Below are positions 46,022 through 57,449 of a stretch of DNA of 64,000 nucleotides, piece by piece. The stretch spans positions 1-64,000 of the forward strand of contig JASAND010023803.1 of assembly GCA_030248195.1 (NCBI GenBank). Direction: 5' to 3'. Position numbers and translations under genes: made by a program. Position 1 is the stretch's first letter. Each line of letters begins with the position of its first letter. The stretch comes from Trissonchulus latispiculum (Eukaryota; Nematoda; Enoplea; Enoplida; Ironidae). Below the pieces are notes generated by a model that had not been told where the DNA came from, did not search any database, and worked only from the letters and a program-made list of their open reading frames with translations.

Positions 46022-48585
46022 TATTGGGTTCCCGCCCTTTTCCAAAGGGTTTGGAACCCTATGTTCTGGACATGTTTATTGGGTTGTCGCATTTTTTTTA
46101 AAAAAAAGACAACCCTTTGATATGGCTAAGTTTCTTTATTTATTTATTTATTTATTATTCCGGTCAACATTTGTGTCCCCCCCCTTTTTCTCGAGATTGG
46201 CTGGACCGATCGGGCTGAAATTCTCACCATAGTTGTAGGGTGACCTGAAGTGCTCCCGTTTGTAAGGGCATCCCGATATCTCCCGGATTCCGGGAATGGC
46301 GGCTCCCGGAATTTTTAAAAATGGTAAGGGGGGACCAAGGGAAACGTAAAAATTTTTTGTCTCCGATTTCGCTCAAAAGTTGGTCATAGGGTAATTCGAC
46401 CGCGCTGATTTCGAAACCGAAAACGAATTTTCCGGAAAATTTACGGATTTCGAGATATTCGCCCCGGAAAATATCGGAATTTGAAAAACTTCCCCAAAAG
46501 TGGTCGATATGGAGCTCAAATGAAAGAGCTCGTCGAGCTGGACAACTTTCCTTCTTGCGACATTTTTCGGGAATGCGTCTAGCGAAAGTTATAGCCGAAA
46601 AACTGAAAATCCGGGAATTCACGAAAACCCGGATTTTGGACTTAAAAATTTTTTGTCTCCGATTTTGCTCAAAAGTTGGTCATAGGGTAATTCGACCACG
46701 CTGATTTCGAAACTAGAATCGAAATTTCCGGAAAGTTTACGGATTTCGAGATATTGGACCCGGAAAATTCCGGATTTTGGAAAACTTCTCCGAAAGTGGT
46801 CGACATGGTACTCAAATGAAAGAGCTCGTCGAGCTTAACAACTTTCCTTCTTGCGACATTTTCCGGAAATGCGTCCAGCGAAAGTTATTGCCGAAAAACC
46901 GAAAATCCGGGAATTCCCGGAAAAACCGAATTTCTAAGAATTGTCACAAAAGTAGACTCTATGGTACTCATTCGAAAGCTCTTAGCGAGTAGGAAAAAGG
47001 TTGCAATAGCACCAAAGCCTGAAAATGTACCAAAACTGAGTTTTCGCCCTTTAGATAAGAGGAAAATGGCTGCGACAACCCGTTGATGCCGGTAGGATTT
47101 ATTATTCTTATTCTTATTATTCTTATTATTGTCCACAATTTCGTGTACCCCCCCTCTATCTCGAGATTGGAAAGGGGTAGAGAGGTGGTTGATACCTCAT
47201 TTTGAAGGTCTTGACTTGAACTGCTCCCGGAAGCGCGGGGAGCCCCGGGGGAGCAGAGGTGCTCCCGGAGCACCCCCGTGAGTAAAAATGAGTAAAATAA
47301 AAAAGTTGTCCAAATGAGCTAATTTTGGTATCATTCGAAAGCTCTCGGCGAGTAATGAAAAAGTTGTAATTGGGTCAAGGCCTGAAAATGCACTCATTTT
47401 TAGTTATGAGGCGAAAAAGGGTCAAAAATGGCCAAAAACGGCCAAAACGGCCGTTTGAAGGGGTTTTCCGCCTATATCTCGAGCTAGAGTCAACTAGTTG
47501 GCCTGAAATTTGGCATGTAAGGTGGCACCCGATGCGGGAAGATCCTCCGGGCACCTGGGTACCATAGTGTCACACAATTCGCAATTACTCGATACGGTGA
47601 TGCTGCAAATGGTCAAAATTGAAAGTGACGGAAAACCCCCAATATGGATATCATTCGAAAGCTCTCGTTGCGTGGATAAAAAGTTGTAATAGGGGTAAAG
47701 CGTCAAAATGTAGGAAAAATGAGTTACGGGGCTCCAAAGGGGTCAAAAATGGCCAGAAACGGTCAAAATGGGCCAAAATTGAAACTTGTCGGATACGGCT
47801 GATACCGGTGTCATTCGAAAGCTCTCGTTGCATGGATAAAAAGCTGTAATAGGGGTAAAGCGTCAAAATGTAGGAAAAATGAGTTACGGGGCTCCAAAGG
47901 GGTCAAAAATGGCCAGAAACGGTCAAAATGGGCCAAAATTGAAAATTGTCGGATACGGCTGATACCGGTGTCATTCGAAAGCTCTCGTTGGATGGATAAA
48001 AAGTGGTAATTGGGCGAAAGCGTCTAAATGTAGGAAAAATGAGTTACGTGGTTCCAAAGGGGTCAAAAATGGCCAGAAACGGTCAAAATGGGCCAAAATT
48101 AAAAGTTGTCGGAAACCCCACAATATGGATACCATTCGACAGCTCTCGTTGCGTAGGTAAAAAGGTGTAATAGGGGTAAGGCGTCAAAATGTCGGAAAAA
48201 TGAGCTACGGGGCCTCAAAGGGGTCAAAATGGCCAAAAACAGGTCAAAATGGGTCAAAACTGAAAATTGTCGGATCCGGTCGATACCGACGTCATTCGAA
48301 AGCTCTCGTTGAGTAGATAAAAAGTTGTAATAGGGCCGAAGCGTCAACGTGTACGAAAAATGAGTTACAGAGCTTCAAATGGAGCAAAAATGAGCAAAAA
48401 CGGTCAAAATCGAACTTTGTCGGATTGGTCTGATAGTGGTATAAATCGACAGCTTTTGGTGAGCTGGGAGTGGGAACCAGTTATATATAATAGACGAAAA
48501 CTAGTAACTGCATATTTTTCCAGAAAGTATATACATAAACTCATTCTATAAACGGAAAAATGTCGGGCGGGAACCACTTGATGCC
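46022..48585. mobile_element. MITE with TATTGGGTTCCCGCC end, carrying tandem arrays
   Basis: TATTGGGTTCCCGCC at the left matches the complement of GGCGGGAACCACTTGATGCC at the right. A second element with similar ends (TATTGGGTTGTCGCA at about 46078, TGCGACAACCCGTTGATGCC to 47090) lies inside it. Related to 56575-57449. Confidence 0.65.
47310..48440. repeat. tandem array, unit about 160 bp, six copies
   Basis: Unit starts GTCGGATACGGCTGATACCG recur at 47788 and 47948, with diverged forms near 47626, 48108, 48269 and 48418. Each unit contains ATTCGAAAGCTCTCGTTG, AAAAAGTTGTAATAGGGG and AAAATGGCCAGAAACGG. The first unit (about 47310-47480) is more diverged. Confidence 0.85.
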
Positions 48586-48879
48586 TTTTGACTTATATTT
48601 TAGTATAAATTAGACAACGCTGAATTAAAACTAGGTTTTGATTTTAGCCTTGAATCAAAACTAGGTTTTGATTATTTAGGTTTTGATTTTTGATTTTTGA
48701 TAAATTTGCCTTTGCATTTTGATTTTTGATTTGATTTTTGATTTTTTTGCAGTCTGAGTTTTGATTTTTGATTTGATTTTTGATAAAATCAAAACCCAAA
48801 ATTGGTTTTGATTCAAGTTTTGATTTTTGATTTTTGATTTATCAAAACAACACTACTACAGAGGCTGGGTTATGCATAC

Positions 48880-49716
48880 CTTGACTAGTATTTTTCCGAT
48901 TTTGATGTCGACTAAGGCGCTGTTGAGCAGTTCGCAGCCGCGTGGAGAGTCGGGTAGTGGAGAATTTTGAGGTATGGGCCCGAGTGGCCGTGAACATGGC
49001 GCTGTAGGTCCCGATAATGAGGATTAGCGGGAGATAGAAGGAAACGATGGAAGAGAAGATCATATAGGAAAGGCTTTGGAGCTGGCAGGATAGCGGATCC
49101 AGAGTGGGCTCTTTCCAGCCTAAAATAAAAATGATTTTACAATTTATTAATTATTTTGTTTATTTGTATTGTATTATAGTAATGGTTAGTGTGCACTAAT
49201 ATTTTTCGTATATATATAAGTTTCTGTGGACTGTCATTAACTGAGCCGACTTTTATTAGCTGTATAAGCCTATTTAGCAAAATTAAACTACAGTTTTCAC
49301 TATTTTGTTTATATTTTTTACTCTATAATTTCATATTATTTTAGTTATCGGCTAGTCTTTATCATTAGATAAGTCATATCTCTCAATTTTAGTTAATACT
49401 TTTTGCATTACCTATGAGTCTTGGCATGCTGATGGCCGTGCAGAGTAGCCAGATAGCACAAATAGTTAGCATTGTCAATTGTCTAGTTCTTTTCTTGGGA
49501 TAAATTAGGGGATAACGGACGCATAAATATCTATCCAGGCTGATAACCACCAGATGATAAATGGAGCAGGTGCAGCATAAGACGTCTGAAAACAATAGGC
49601 ATGCAATATCATTAATGATAAGCTGTTGATTTTAAATCGTTAATTAATTTATCTCATATTAACTGAATCTTTGTTTTTTCACAGGATTAAAGGAGTTATT
49701 TTTGCTAACATCTAGA

Positions 49717-49758
<42 letters not shown>

Positions 49759-50523
49759 TATATATATATATATATTTGAGTTTACCAGAGTTTCAATTTT
49801 TTTAAACCCTTTTTGACCGTTCCTTTATCTTTTTAATTCTATCAATAGTAATAGTTAAGATCGCAGTGATAAGTGTCGCGCGCGACGCTTACCGCCTCCA
49901 CAGCCATTACATATGTACGCTCCCTTAAAACAATTTTGACTACTATATATCCTTACGTTCTAAAGTTTGAAGTGGACATGTTTTTTCGACTAACAGAGTC
50001 ATTGTTTTTTTGAGCTTTAATAATGAAAGATACGGCGAGGATACAGAAATGTGTCGTGTACTGAGTACAGATTTGTTAAGAGGATCACCAAGCACACATT
50101 GGAGGGGGGCTCATCCTTTAGCTTGCGGAGCATGTAACCTGCAGCTGATAACAGAGAACCTGCAAACTGTCACACTCTTATCTATTATGTACTCTTGACT
50201 GCATATATCCTCTTATCCGATGTACAGTGCTAACCTAAAGTGATAAAGATATCGCAGAAAAGTGACCCGAAAATCCAAATCCCATTTGTGGCATCTGAGG
50301 CAATGGCGATCGGCATAACGACCAGACCGAGCAGGAGGTCAGTTAGTGCCATACTGACAATCCAATAGTTTGTGAGGGACTGAAGTTTCGGTTCCTTCAG
50401 GAAGGTTATTATCAGGAGCAGATTTCCGCTCAGATCCATGATAATCAGGATGCAACCGAAGACGAACATCCCACCGATATGTAGAACCAGTTCCTGGGGC
50501 GTGGTGGCGTTGGACCCATTGGA
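48880..50523 (-). CDS. aminergic-type class A GPCR, TM1-TM5 (partial)
   Basis: Exons 50523-50235, 49585-49412 and 49119-48880, all phase 1 at the internal junctions. Order of features: N-glycosylation sites NGS and NAT; TM1 with SGN; TM2 with SMALTDLLLGLVVMP; the TM3 cysteine in LFCDIFITL; DVLCCTCSIYHLVVISLDRY, whose first Asp is the amine-binding position 3.32 and whose end is the DRY motif; TM4 with AIWLL; ECL2 with LSC; TM5 with SSIVSFYLPLILIIGTY; then a basic loop. This is the pattern of serotonin, dopamine and octopamine receptors; the ligand cannot be assigned. The Asp3.32 codon is split across the first intron (G at 50235, AC at 49585-49584). TM6, TM7 and the start codon were not found. 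Confidence 0.9.
49720..49770. repeat. TA microsatellite
   Basis: An almost pure TA run within the first intron of the GPCR. Confidence 0.9.
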
Positions 50524-50591
50524 CTGAAAAAGAAGGAAAATTGTCATTAAAAATTATATTTTTGTTTTTTTATAAAAATCTATAATTTAAC

Positions 50592-51769
50592 TAAAGCCTG
50601 ACCAAAAAATCTTGGAACCGAAATGTGAGCTGTTGTTCTGAGTTATCGTTTGAAGGTAGCCTATATAATGTACATATTTTTAGAATCCTCAGGAATCTGA
50701 GATTTAGAAAATCCGGACAAATTCGGAATTACACTGTTTCATTCACGGAAAATATAAATTTTTTAGTTTTCGCCCAATTTTTATCGCAATCAAAATTTTG
50801 TTTTTATAATCGAATAGAGCTGCTCCCACTAGTTTTGCTCCTAGAACATTTTCTCGAAAATGTAACCAATTTCCGGAATTCCGGGTTTTCAAAATTACCG
50901 GATTTTAAAAATTTCCTCCAATAAGATGGGTATCTTTCAAAAGCTCTCATCGAGCTGAACAACTTCAGTAATAGAACGTACTCTTGAAAATGAACTCAAT
51001 TCCCTGAATTTGCGAAAACCAGATTTTTCGGATTTTAGAAATTTTCTCCAATACCCCTCAATATGGGTATCATTCGCAAGCTCTTGATGAGCTGAGCAAA
51101 GTTTCTAATAGAGCCAATTCGCAGAAATGAGCCCACTTCTCGGAATTTAAGAAAAACTTCCAAGCTAGAGTGAAATCCGGAATTTGTGAATTTCGGGGAT
51201 TTGGTGCATTTTTGGACATTGGTTCTATTACAAGATTTGTTCAGCTCATCAAGAGCTTTGGAATGATACCCATTTTGAACGGTATTGGAGAAAATTTTTT
51301 ATATCCTGAAAATCCGGTTTTCGCGAATTCCGGGAATTGAGTGCGTTTTCACGAGTTCGTTCTATTACAAAAGTTGTTCAGCCCGATAAGAGTTTTCGAA
51401 TGATGCACATCTTGTGGGTGGGTATTAGAGGAAATTTTAAAATCCGGTAATTTTGAAAACCGGGAATTCCGAAAACTGGGTGCATTTTCGTGAAAAGCTT
51501 CTAAGAGCAAAAATGTGTAGCGGGGTGGGACCAGCTCTATTCGACTGTCAAAAGCAAATTTTGATTGCGATAAAAATTGGGCGAAAAACTAAAAATTTTG
51601 AATTTTCCGTGAAAAAATCCGGACTTTCGGATTTTTCAGGATTTTTGGAAATCTCGGGCTCCTGAGGATTCTAAAAATATAGACATTATATAGGCTACCT
51701 TCAAATAATAACTCAGAACAGCCGCTCACATTTCGGTTCCAAGAGTTTTTGGTCAGACTTTAGTTCAAT
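50592..51769. mobile_element. fold-back element, third copy of the 27672-29205 family
   Basis: CTAAAGCCTGACCAAAAAAT at the left mirrors TTTTTGGTCAGACTTTAG at the right. The arms share CCGAAATGTGAGC and complement for about 100 bp. Internal units contain TCGAGCTGAACAACTT and GAGCTTTGGAATGATACCCA. It lies about 70 bp upstream of the acceptor of the TM1 exon. Confidence 0.8.
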
Positions 51770-54560
51770 AATTTTTTCGAAATCAAAACCGCGGCCGGGT
51801 CTAGACACCTTGGGCCGGGGCAGGGACACTCCGGACTTATGCCTGACTGCAGGGCAGAGGCATCTCTAAATTTAATCTGATTAATTTAAGCTGCTCCGGA
51901 GGGCTCTCTCGATGACGATTAATTTTATGAACAATATTATGGTATATAATTGTGCTAATTATAACTGCTCATTTAAATTAAAATTTTAGAAATCCCGTGC
52001 AACATAACACATCATGTGGTGCAGATCATACGAAAGTGCGAAAATACTATTAATAGACAAATGTATGGGCGGATAATACCATTGTGTCAGCATTAGATGT
52101 CAGAAAGTAGTCTTCAGACACGACAATAATTTTGTTTTTTCTCACAAAGTCAGCAAAATAATGTATAACCTGCCGGAGATTTAATGTAGACATTAATATT
52201 TTTAAGCACCTTAGGTGCTGAAGTTTGGATTAGAAAGTCAAGCTGAAGTATTATACATCAAAGATGTGAAAAACTTTGGAAAAAAGCGCAATTTCAAATC
52301 AAATTATTCCGTGCTCCAAACAGTAGTTGCTTGGTTGCCTTGCTTTGAAAGTGGCCGAAAACACCTGGCATGCCTAACTGGAGAAACAATTTCTGTATTA
52401 AGGGACCTAATTGCGTTTTTCCTATAATAAGAACGATCTCTAAATTTTCAGCCGTGCACTGAACATAAAATTTCACAATAAAATTTAAGAGTTTTCTTTT
52501 TATTTTTATCACATGACTGCGAAATTTCACGGGTCTTTACAGTATTTTTGCTGACATTTTCGCCCAAAAACATAGAGCTTAGAATCTTGAAATTTCATAA
52601 TCCGAAGGTCTTGGGTTTAGTTAGGTAAGGGAAAGTTAATTCTGAAAATGTTTGAACTACTTCCTGGTCTGTTTGGATTGGGTTTTACCCTTCCGCCAAA
52701 CTGTGCCAACAAGTTTTTTCGGGTTATTGTCCGAAATCTGGTAGTTTAGCCAGAAAACTGGAAAACTTCGTCGGGTTCGTCGTCTTCGTCTTCGAAAACC
52801 TCCTTCCCGAAAACGTTTGTCCTGCATCCACATGTTTGATATATTAAGATTTATTCCGTATTCGATTCGCATATATTTGTATACCATATACCGGAGATGA
52901 AACCGGGTCATCGGGTCAGTAAATAGTGATCCGGTTTCATCTTTGCCGTTACCGTATACGTATTCTAAGGTAACGTTAGTACAAGAGGCAACTATTTGAG
53001 CTAAAACAATGCCATTAAAATGCTGCCATTAAAATGTTACGATGTTCATAAAAAAGTTTTAATGACGGAGGACAGAAAAGCTGTCGCCAAGCACCTGGAA
53101 CCAGACTAATAAATTTAATTACTGACTAAATCCTTAAAGTCCTGCGCAAATTTAGAAAAGGAAACGTCAGAGATCAACCACTTAATCCGAACTAAGCCAT
53201 TGGAGGGAGGCCTTTTTACGAAAACATCTTGTTAAAGGAGTTAAAGGAGTTAAACACTATTGAGGTCTAATTTGCTGGTAGGTCAGTCGTTAGCAGGGTT
53301 CAGGTCTTCAGGAGTATCGGTCTCGGTCTCACCCAAAAACCAAGGCTTGCCTAGTCTCGGTCTCGGTCTCGGTGTCGGTGCAGTTTTGGTCTCACCTAAT
53401 CCAGGCCGTTACCGTACAGAGGGTGTGTCGCGCTTAACATATATAGACTTTGCTCGATTTCATACTCTTGTGTTTTATGTACGCTTGATTGAACTGACCC
53501 CAGGATCAGTTGTTGATGACTTACATGGTATATGGCAAGAGTCCACTGCCACAACACCTTCTCGAAGGTGTCTTTCTCAATCATGATACATAAAATAGGA
53601 CAGACAGGAAGGTATAGGAAAAGAAGGGACCCCCTATTTTCCTGAAAGCAAATAAAAAAGTTCCCCCACTCAAAGAGGGGCTAGAAAAGAGCTGAGAAAG
53701 AGAGTGATATAGAGAGACCCCCTTTTGAGTGTAAGTCAACGTCTGGGGGAACCCCCCTCCCCTTATCTATAATTAAAGGACCCCCCTTACATTATCATTA
53801 TTACACAACTTTATCATAGCCAAAGTTTCGGCACAGAAAGTTATATGAGAAAATATTAACATGGAAAAGAGAATTTTGCCTCTAATGGGCTAATTGGCTC
53901 CTCGAGGGAAAACTTAAGCATTGAAATAGAGACTCCTTTGGGAGAAACTTTGGGGGGAGTTTTCCGTCGGCATGTCTTATTGATAATGATAACACTTGAG
54001 ATCTAGTTTCAGCCGGTCAGATGGCATTGCGAAGTTGCGAAGTTACAAAATTTTGAGCAAATAAAGCTCAGATGTCGAATTTACGTCATTGGTATGTAGG
54101 AAGTTTGATGCCAGAAGTATATATTGCAAAGATTAAAAATTTAAATGTTAATTAAAAATTAACATCATTCGTCACTTTCTTTGATAATTCTCTTACCCTT
54201 CAAAGAGGGTTCACGGTTTTGAGACGATTTCTGACTGTCAAAGTTCAAGCTACCGTAATACCCAGGCAGGAAGTGGTTTTCTGCAATCTGATTGGCTGTT
54301 GTCTTGTCTACCCTTTGCCCCCCCCCACCAAATTAAGTGGAGACGGTTCGAAATGACGAGTCTATGAACTAAATTAGGGCCTGTCGCAATGAAATTTTAA
54401 GGAGCTTGTATTTAGATACAAATTTAGTTCGTTCCTTCCTAAATTTACTAAATAGTGATGGGAATTTATATATAACTATTTCCACCACCCAAACGTCTTA
54501 AATATCAAATAATAATCCATCAAAAACTCTGCACTTTTGGTTCGAATTGAAAAGCTTGGT
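51770..54560. other. no recognised gene
   Basis: GGCCGGG-rich patch at 51785-51850. A short palindrome at 52891-52945 has ends GAGATGAAACCGGGTC and GATCCGGTTTCATCTT, a minimal relative of the 12730-13820 family. TCGGTCTCGG repeats lie at 53305-53385. Otherwise low-information DNA; the open frames here have no recognisable similarity or splice context. Confidence 0.5.
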
Positions 54561-54579
54561 GTGTGTAACTGTGGCACGC

Positions 54580-54760
54580 AACTTAGTCAGCCACGGCGAC
54601 GTCTACCGACGGCCGAGTGTTCAGCTAAGAAACCGTAGGTTATGGGTTCAATTTTTGCCAGAGTTCCTAAGTTTTCGAGCCTCCGGTGCTATAGAAAAAC
54701 TTTTTCAGAGCCAATCCTCCCCCGTAAATTCTAAAATTTTATCAGGAGTCCACGATATTT
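54580..54760 (+). mobile_element. tRNA-derived SINE copy, degenerate
   Basis: GGCCGAGTG and GGTTATGGGTTCAA resemble degraded A and B boxes at roughly tRNA spacing. The downstream TTTTCGAGCCTCCGG resembles the tail of the SINE at 44400-44572. No complete tRNA fold can be drawn. Confidence 0.45.
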
Positions 54761-54899
54761 TCCTATATATATACATTACGTATATTTGTAGAATAATAAT
54801 AATTCCGCTTAATGATAGTGCAATTATGCATGTGTAAACGTTTTTGACAAACTTTTTAAGTTATCACTACTGTGCTACTGTTTTCAGTTGGTTTCTCAC

Positions 54900-55032
54900 C
54901 GTGTGAGCATAGAAAGGACTGTATACAGTTGTAGCATCCATGAGTTGTAAACTGGAGAGGTTCCACTGTCCAATACTGTCGTCGGGTTTGGAAATGTTAA
55001 GAACAACGGCAACGGAATAAAATAGTCCTTTC
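54900..55032 (-). CDS. possible upstream (N-terminal) exon of the GPCR
   Basis: The minus-strand frame from 55032 (acceptor CCGTCTAG) to 54900 (donor GTGAGA), 44 codons, enters in phase 1 and leaves in phase 0, which fits the TM1 exon. It contains sequons in VLNISKPDD and WNLSSLQLM, consistent with an extracellular N-terminus. It is 4.4 kb from the TM1 exon and no signal or start exon was found. It may be chance. Confidence 0.25.
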
Positions 55033-55455
55033 CTAGACGGAAAGAGGGGTCCCCAAATTAGGGTCATCCTGGACTAGGGTGAGACCTTCAACGGAACCAA
55101 AATCCTTGACTTGTACCTAAAATGCAAAAGAAAAAATTTAAGATCAACTAGTTTTAAATCAACTAGTTTGAAATTGCTTAGAGTATATATATTTTTTATT
55201 TTATAGGTACAAATTTCGTATCAAATTCTCAGCTATAGTATAATATAATTAAATTTTTGTTAGGATGTATAATATGTATATGCTGTCGCTAAGAAGAAAT
55301 GATAACATCTTTAGTATGATATAAATAATTTTGAGGATCTTATTAGTTTTAATTTGATTATATATAATTGCAAAAAATAATGACAATTAATTTTTTCCAA
55401 AATCTGGAATTCTGAATGTGTGTAGACTAGGCGCCCTAAGAAATGATATCATAAG

Positions 55456-55458
<3 letters not shown>

Positions 55459-55527
<69 letters not shown>
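55459..55527. repeat. AT microsatellite, about 70 bp
   Basis: Uninterrupted AT dinucleotides. Confidence 0.95.
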
Positions 55528-55529
<2 letters not shown>

Positions 55530-56574
55530 CAGATCAGTGTAACATTTCTATTTAAGGCAGAAAATCAAAGCAATTCCCTTGCGATGAGAGAGGGGTTGCT
55601 TTGGTCGCTTTATTAATGGGAATCTTAGAGCACGCCTTTTTTAACCGAACAAGAAAAGACCTTGTTTCAAATTTGTCCCCCTGGAAAGGAGATAAATTGA
55701 GACTATGATGGTTTGAGGAGATAAACGATCTTGAGCTGAGGTGCCAGGGGGCAATAAAAAACTGGAAGAAATAACGGTTCAAATTTGAGCGGCAAACTGG
55801 GAGTCAGAGTCAACTCACTTCCTCCCCTAGTCGTGGAGTCTTGGGTCGAGTGATTGGTCAGCCATTTACGGCATAGTTTTCGCTCTAACGGACCAGACAG
55901 ACGGTGCTTAGTGGCATACTCTTATGTATTATGTACTCTTGACATTATTAATTCCTCTTGTCTAGTTAATTAATTACAATATCTTACCATTGCAGCCAGC
56001 ATTAAAACAGTAAGTATGAGTTACATGTGGTGGGAATTGTTACAAAGGTGGGGTGGAGGGGAACCTCTGTGGAAAATATGGTATACCAGACCCTCTGTGT
56101 ATGTGTGTGCGTGTTTGCGTGAATAGAAACAAGATGATTGTATTAGTTGCATTAAGGGGGGATTTTCTGTGAAAGACTAAACGGATTAGACCCCTTCCCC
56201 TGGTAAAGGCCCTAATGAAAAGAAGCCAAGATATGTGGCCCCAAATCAAATAGAGTCTGTAAAAATAAATCCCCCCATCTCCTCCCAGACTCGTTGGCGC
56301 ACATGACTGGAGCGAGAACCCAGCTGGTTTCAAAAATCTCACTTCCCAAATTTACTGAATCACAGAAAATAACCTAATGCTTTGCTACAGATAACATAAT
56401 AACTAATTTGCATAGAATTAATAGTGTTGCTCTGAGTTTTAAGTTGCTAAATATTTTTCTAAGTGCAGTATATATAGTTTATGCATATTTGTGTAGTATC
56501 CATATTGGAAGTCATACAAGGATTGCAATTTGTAATGCAGAAATTTGTATATATACGCATTTTTATTGGGTTGC
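55530..56574. other. no recognised gene
   Basis: Minus-strand frames at 55552-55782 and 56040-56342 have no recognised similarity. The dispersed motif ending TTATGTATTATGTACTCTTG occurs at 55915-55942. Confidence 0.4.
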
Positions 56575-57449
56575 CGCTTTTTACACAAAAAGGCAACCCT
56601 TTCATCTGGGTATGTCCGTTTTTATTATTATTAATCTCGTTACCACCCCTGTCCCCCCCCCTAGATCTCGAGATTGGGAAGGGGTACAGGGCTGGTTGAT
56701 ACCTTATTTTGAAGCCCTTGACTAGGACATCTCCGGGAAGCAACATGGCTCCGATACCTACCGGATTCCGGGAATGACGAATCCCGGAATTTTTAAAATG
56801 GTAAGGGGGGACCAAGGGAAACGTAAAAAATTTTTGTCTCCGATTTTGCTCAAAAGTTGGGCATAGGGTAATTCGATAGCGCTGATTTCGAAACTGAAAT
56901 CGAAATTTCCGGAAAATTTCCGGATTTCGAGATATTGGACCCGGAAAATTCCGGATTTTGAAAAATTTTTCCGAAAGTGGTCGATATGGTACTTAAATGA
57001 AAGAGCTCGTCGAGCTGAGCAACTTTCCTTCTTGCGACATTTTCCGGAAATGCGTCTAGCAAAAGTTACAGCCGAAAAACTGAAAATCCGGGAATTCCCG
57101 AAAACCCGGATTTTGAAAAATTTTTCCGAAAGTGGTCGATATGGTACTCAAATGAAAGAGCTCGTCGAGCTGAACAAGTTTTCTGCTTGCGGCATTTTCC
57201 GGAAATGCGTCTAGCAAAAGTTACAGCCGAAAAACTGAAAATCCGGGAATTCCCGAAAACCCGGATTTTGAAATTTTTTCCGAAAGTGGTCGATATGGTA
57301 CTCAAATGAAAGAGCTCGTCGAGCTGAACAACTTTTCTGCTTGCGGCATTTTCCGGAAATGCGTCTAGCGAAAGTTACGACCAAAAAACTGTTGCATTCT
57401 TCTGACAGAGACCCGTGTCTCTAAGGGAAAATGCCGCGGCAACCCATTC
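56575..57449. mobile_element. MITE with GGGTTGCCGC ends carrying tandem units
   Basis: TATTGGGTTGCCGC at the left, GCGGCAACCCATT at the right. Inside, three units of about 130-150 bp (57000-57380) contain AAAGAGCTCGTCGAGCTGA, ACTTTTCTGCTTGCGGCATT and GGAAATGCGTCTAGC. The 56800-56960 portion matches 46330-46500. Confidence 0.75.

Larger units (their letters stand above)
44573..48855. mobile_element. hAT-like element, TTTTGATTTGATTTTTGAT arms, carrying nested repeats (4.3 kb)
   Basis: Exact 8-bp duplication CTACAGAG at 44565-44572 and 48856-48863. The ends are TAGTGTTG and CAACACTA. The arms of TTTTGATTTTTGATTT and complement cover 44590-44780 and 48640-48850. Inside are a diverged 290-bp tandem pair (about 45000-45540) and the fold-back repeats at 46022-48585. 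No transposase was recognised. It splits a tRNA-derived SINE and lies 25 bp from the donor of the third GPCR exon. Confidence 0.9.

Noticed and set aside
47310..48440. CRISPR array
   Set aside because: The repeats are contiguous 160-bp units with no short repeat plus unique spacer structure, in a metazoan intron-like context.
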